From an uncultured Pseudoteredinibacter sp. (lineage in GTDB: Bacteria > Pseudomonadota > Gammaproteobacteria > Pseudomonadales > Cellvibrionaceae): DNA of 64,000 nucleotides. Shown here piece after piece: positions 60,919 through 64,000 of the stretch. Under the pieces are notes generated by a model. It was given only the letters and a program-made list of their open reading frames with translations, was not told the origin of the DNA and did not search any database. The stretch is taken from positions 620,001 through 684,000 of the forward strand of contig NZ_CANMYE010000001.1 in assembly GCF_947502065.1 (NCBI RefSeq), written 5' to 3'. The position numbers and the translations under genes are program-made. The number at the start of each line of letters is the position of its first letter. The stretch's first letter is position 1.

Positions 60919-61476
60919 CTATTTAGCCAGCTCACTCAGTGGTAAGGCTTTGGCAAAGCTCTTGAGGGATTCATCGCTGGCGGAGCTTGGTGTTAAAGTA
61001 ATAAAGCGACCTTCACCCATTGGAATCATCAGGGTCTCGCCAGAAATAAGCGTGCCCTTATAGGCTCCTAGGCGAACTCTGCTACCCGCTTGCATCATCC
61101 CCATTTGTGCAAATGCAGCGCCAGCAAAATTATTACCCCCACCGGTAATATTAAGCTCAATGCTTTCAGAGCCTTTGCTGTATCGAGCTTCAGTAACAGT
61201 CATGCCTAGAGCTTTATTGCTGCTTAGGCTTTCACGTTTCCAGCCGTCAATATTGGCCGCTAATAGTTCTTTTTGGGCTTTCTGTTGCATTTGCTCTAGG
61301 CCTTCCACGCACCAGCGAGCTTCTTCCAGTGCGGCTTTTACATCACCGTCTTTTAGAAGATCATAAGCGGCTTTACAAGACTCTTCGGTATCTTCAGACA
61401 ATACCATCGGGCTAGCCAGGTTGAGGCATAAAAAAATTGGGGCGCAAAGCAGTATCGAGGTTTTATTCTTAAGCAT
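60919..61476 (-). CDS. Exported protein of unknown function
   Basis: 185 residues with a signal peptide (about 1-27, TSILLCAPIFLCLNLASPMV). The mature N terminus has a helical pair with two Cys (ESCKAAYDLLKDGDVKAALEEARWCVEG) that could be a disulfide-linked TPR-like hairpin. The rest is mostly strand (VTEARYSKGSESIELNITGGG, then GSRVRLGAYKGTLISG and GEGRFITLTPSS). I do not recognise the family. It is the first of three reverse-strand genes between tmk and holB and is convergent with tmk across 23 bases. Confidence 0.72.
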   Translation of the reverse strand: MLKNKTSILLCAPIFLCLNLASPMVLSEDTEESCKAAYDLLKDGDVKAALEEARWCVEGLEQMQQKAQKELLAANIDGWKRESLSSNKALGMTVTEARYSKGSESIELNITGGGNNFAGAAFAQMGMMQAGSRVRLGAYKGTLISGETLMIPMGEGRFITLTPSSASDESLKSFAKALPLSELAK

Positions 61477-61616
61477 TACAAATCCTTATGGTTGGGCTTA
61501 GTCACGTAAAAATGGCTTAGTAGTGAATAACTCAGGCAATTGTTGAGTGCTATTTTATGCCTTTAAGCCACAACCGCGATTACACTCCCTTACCAATTTT
61601 CTCGCCTTGAAATGAA

Positions 61617-62249
61617 TCAAAAATCGGCAGGACAATTTATGCTTAATGGTGATTTTGTGATGGGGTGCAGTAGTTGCAAATGTTCTGCATGGAGACACAA
61701 CCTTGACGTCTTTTGTTTTATTTCAGTAGGAGCGTAGAATTCATCTCCTAAGATGGGGTGCCCAATAGCTTGCATATGAACTCTTAATTGATGGGAGCGG
61801 CCAGTAAGGGGTTTTAACTCTAGGCGGCTGCAGTCAGCGTCTTGGTCATATGACAGCACTTTAACTTGGGTTTGAGCGCTCTTGCCATTCTCATGGTCGA
61901 CAATTTGCAGAGGGCGGTTTGGCCAATCACAAATCAGCGGTAGGTCTATCAGTTGCGAATCGTGTTCCAGTTTGCCATCTACTAGAGCACAATAGCTTTT
62001 ATACATGCTGCGCTTTTCAAACTGCAAACCCAGTGCAACCTGAGCCTCGTGACTTAATGGAATAAGAATAAGGCCAGATGTGGCCATATCCAAGCGGTGA
62101 ACAATTCGTGCGTTAGGGTAGTGGGGCAGCAGACGATTGATTAAGCAGTCCTGCTTATCGGGGCCTCGTCCAGGAACAGATAATAAGCCAGGTGGTTTGT
62201 TAACGGCCAACATATGCTCGTCTTGGAAGACAATCTCGATATCTAACAT
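61617..62249 (-). CDS. rluA: RluA-family pseudouridine synthase
   Basis: 210 residues without an S4 domain, like E. coli RluA, which modifies 23S rRNA U746 and tRNA U32. The catalytic Asp lies in ARIVHRLDMATSGLILIPLS near 48-67. Other family text is VNKPPGLLSVPGRGPDKQDCL near 17-37, LKPLTGRSHQLRVHMQAIGHPILGDEFY near 146-173 and LCLHAEHLQLLHP. It may instead be a close RluA-like paralogue with a different site. A second such enzyme, rluC, is elsewhere in this window. Confidence 0.88.
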   Translation of the reverse strand: MLDIEIVFQDEHMLAVNKPPGLLSVPGRGPDKQDCLINRLLPHYPNARIVHRLDMATSGLILIPLSHEAQVALGLQFEKRSMYKSYCALVDGKLEHDSQLIDLPLICDWPNRPLQIVDHENGKSAQTQVKVLSYDQDADCSRLELKPLTGRSHQLRVHMQAIGHPILGDEFYAPTEIKQKTSRLCLHAEHLQLLHPITKSPLSINCPADF

Positions 62250-62344
62250 GCTGCTTACTGTGTTTAATTAAAGCTTAAGCTGCTATAGATAATACGATAT
62301 CAATAGCGTAAAGAAGGGCGGCATAGTAAGGACTTAAAGAAGGG

Positions 62345-62373
62345 AAGGCAAGCCAGCGGGCGCTGGCTGCCTT
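62345..62373 (-). terminator. Probable terminator of the autotransporter-domain gene
   Basis: AAGGC.AGCCAGCG and CGCTGGCTGCCTT form a GC-rich stem with one bulged base just past the stop at 62380 on the - strand. The T-run on that strand is interrupted, so strength is uncertain. Confidence 0.65.
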
Positions 62374-62379
62374 AGACAT

Positions 62380-63645
62380 TTATAGTTCTTTGCGAATACC
62401 CAAGACCCACTGTGAGCGATCAAAACTGCTATTACTCTCTTGCCATTGATACTCAAAGTATGGAATCCAGCCATTGGGCAGAATAGCCACTAAGCCAAGT
62501 GCCGCATTGATATAGCTATCATCAGGCGATTCACCGGCAAACTGGTATACGGTATTGCTGTTGTCCTGCACAAAGCGTGCACTCATTGACTGCGGATCGC
62601 GGTCAAACTCTTTTTCAAACTCAACTCGCAACTGTGGAATCAGTACGCCAAAATCCTGATTAAATACGCCGCTAATATTTAGGCCGAGATTGGCAATTCG
62701 GGAATCTCTTTCCATTTTGGAAAAGCTCATGTTTAATCCGGTATTGCTTAGGTCGCGCTCGCTAAAGCCGTCAATCTCAGAGCTGGCCCACAGCAGCGAG
62801 GCATAAGGTGTAAATGACCACTGTTCGACATTTATATTGTAACCGCTATTTAAGCTAAACCACTGACTTTCACCATCTGCGCTGCCAGAAGTTCGAGAGC
62901 TGATCGCCGTTAATGAGCGTGTGGATTCTTGAAAGATAGAGTTACGACTGAAATCATTATCGCTGCGACTGAATCCAGCGCCCGCTTGTAGATACCAGTT
63001 GGCGTTTAAGTCGGCAGTGGCAAAAAAACTCAAGGCTGACTGCGAACTGTCTTTGCGACCAGCAGAGTTTACTGGAGAAAAGTTTACCCCGGGTAGTTCT
63101 CCGCGAAAATCCAGTTCGGTATCTTCATAGGCGTACATAGCGCCAATCACTAGGCTGTCATTAACTCGATAATCCAGACCGAGCTCAAAGGCGGTGCCAT
63201 CTGAATTGTAGCCACGCTCAGTGCCAAAGCTTGCTTGACGCTTAGAGTCTTCTTGTAACTGCCGAACATTGACTAAGACGCTGAAAGGGCCAATAGGTGT
63301 CTCACTGCCACTGCTACCTCCCTTAGGGTTTTGTTTACGCTCTTGCTGCAAGCGTGCGTTGGCGCGTGCAAAGCTTAGAGCGGCATCATTACTGCTGAGC
63401 ATTTGGCTTGGATTGAGTGAAGCCTCACTGTCTGTTGAAAGATCTCCCGGTTGGGCGGGCCCAACAAAACATAAGCCAGTGAGCTGGCCGTGATCTTGGC
63501 TATTATTGCTCTGTTGCTCACAAACATTAAAAAAGTAATCTTGGAAATTAGCTGGGCCTGCTTGGCTACTGCTCGCCAAAGCAAATGTTAAGCATGCCCC
63601 TATGCTTGCAACACTCTGGGCTGGCTTGGTGAATTTGCTAATCAT
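62380..63645 (-). CDS. Outer-membrane autotransporter beta-domain protein
   Basis: 421 residues with a signal peptide (about 1-29). A short N-terminal linker (about 30-115) contains two Cys and a Gly/Ser stretch. A twelve-strand-like beta-barrel fills the rest (about 120-421), with alternating patterns such as GYNSDGTAFELGLDYRVND, LVIGAMYAYEDTELDFRG, WYLQAGAGFSRSDNDF and WSFTPYASLLWASSEIDGF, ending WVLGIRKEL. This matches stand-alone autotransporter beta domains with a very short passenger. The passenger function, if any, is unknown. It is the third reverse-strand gene before holB. Confidence 0.82.
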   Translation of the reverse strand: MISKFTKPAQSVASIGACLTFALASSSQAGPANFQDYFFNVCEQQSNNSQDHGQLTGLCFVGPAQPGDLSTDSEASLNPSQMLSSNDAALSFARANARLQQERKQNPKGGSSGSETPIGPFSVLVNVRQLQEDSKRQASFGTERGYNSDGTAFELGLDYRVNDSLVIGAMYAYEDTELDFRGELPGVNFSPVNSAGRKDSSQSALSFFATADLNANWYLQAGAGFSRSDNDFSRNSIFQESTRSLTAISSRTSGSADGESQWFSLNSGYNINVEQWSFTPYASLLWASSEIDGFSERDLSNTGLNMSFSKMERDSRIANLGLNISGVFNQDFGVLIPQLRVEFEKEFDRDPQSMSARFVQDNSNTVYQFAGESPDDSYINAALGLVAILPNGWIPYFEYQWQESNSSFDRSQWVLGIRKEL

Positions 63646-63877
63646 TATCGAACTCCATGGCGTAGGGTAAATAGGATAATATTAGCTTTAGCTGACATTG
63701 GGTAAATCCCTAGAACTGACCAGCTGATAACAGTAATACCTCTTCCAGGCTGCAAATCTTAGTTATTGCCGTACTCAATAATGGTTAGTTTGACCCAGGT
63801 AAGCACTAAAGGGTGTGGGGATAAATGCGATCTGGCATAATTAAAGACCCGATCAATGAATAAACGGCGAGGTTTGA

Positions 63878-64000
63878 GTGTCCGTAACGCTTCCTTACCC
63901 TTGGCAGCAGGAAACCTTAAGTGGCTTGCTTGCACGGTTTAGCCAAGGACAGCTTCCCCATGGATTACTATTTAATGGCACAGCTGGTGTCGGCAAACGG
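63878..64000 (+). CDS. holB: DNA polymerase III delta' subunit, N-terminal fragment (runs off window)
   Basis: 41 codons from a GTG at 63878 (GAGG at 63869-63872) to the window end. The reading begins VSVTLPYPWQQETLSGLLAR and continues QLPHGLLFNGTAGVGKR. PYPWQ at the start and HGLLFNG.AGVGK, the clamp-loader P-loop, are characteristic of HolB. In relatives holB follows tmk directly; here it is about 3 kb downstream, after three reverse genes. Only the very start is visible. Confidence 0.88.
   Translation, partial: MSVTLPYPWQQETLSGLLARFSQGQLPHGLLFNGTAGVGKR

Overview
The window is a chromosomal segment of a gammaproteobacterium with mid-range base composition. The best match is a marine member of the Pseudomonadales/Cellvibrionales side of the class. 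The reasons are gene order and content: tig-clpP-clpX-lon-hupB-ppiD; maf divergent from yceD-rpmF-plsX-fabD-fabG-acpP-fabF-pabC-mltG-tmk with no fabH; a FabY-type condensing enzyme; DsrEFH-type tusDCB plus tusE next to yccA and tRNA-Ser(UGA); and divergent rne and rluC. No plasmid, phage, transposase or CRISPR signature was found. The taxonomic placement is an inference from synteny and protein families, not from a search.

Layout, left to right. 1-5844: the end of rpsA, a 705-base palindrome-rich gap, ihfB, then a compact dTDP-L-rhamnose operon (rmlA-rmlC-rmlD-rmlB) ending in a family 2 glycosyltransferase. 5966-8462: two paralogous secreted coiled-coil proteins flanking a small heat-shock gene that has a sigma-32 promoter and a ROSE-type RNA thermometer. 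8489-14210: a GlxA/FtrA-like AraC regulator divergent from fabY, then an XRE-cupin regulator, a carboxymuconolactone-decarboxylase-like protein and a phosphomannose-isomerase-like cupin. 14388-23622: tRNA-Leu(UAG) and the chaperone/protease block. 23668-31032: envelope and housekeeping genes (TPR protein, rmuC, AEC transporter, DUF2489, trmA, moeA, yjbQ).

31033-35400 is the least ordinary stretch. It holds an AT-rich outer-membrane-type gene broken by one in-frame TAA, a pair of helically phased direct repeats, the tRNA sulfur-relay operon preceded by 4.5 copies of a 52-bp tandem repeat, yccA, and tRNA-Ser(UGA) whose 3' end plus terminator is duplicated in inverted orientation. 35406-41428 holds rne, a long structured rne/rluC intergenic region, rluC, a HAD phosphatase and a small unknown gene. 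41515-51792 is an envelope signalling and efflux group: an RND pump and adaptor, a divergent CadC-like membrane regulator with a beta-propeller, and a very large propeller-containing histidine kinase.

51835-64000 is the conserved maf / yceD-rpmF-plsX-fab cluster through tmk. Three reverse-strand genes (unknown secreted protein, RluA-type pseudouridine synthase, autotransporter beta-domain protein) are interposed before holB, which runs off the window. The genes connect in two visible ways. PlsX, FabD, FabG, AcpP, FabF and the distant FabY make a complete fatty-acid initiation and elongation set without FabH. The ClpXP, Lon, trigger factor, PpiD and Hsp20 genes form a proteostasis set with two candidate sigma-32 promoters.
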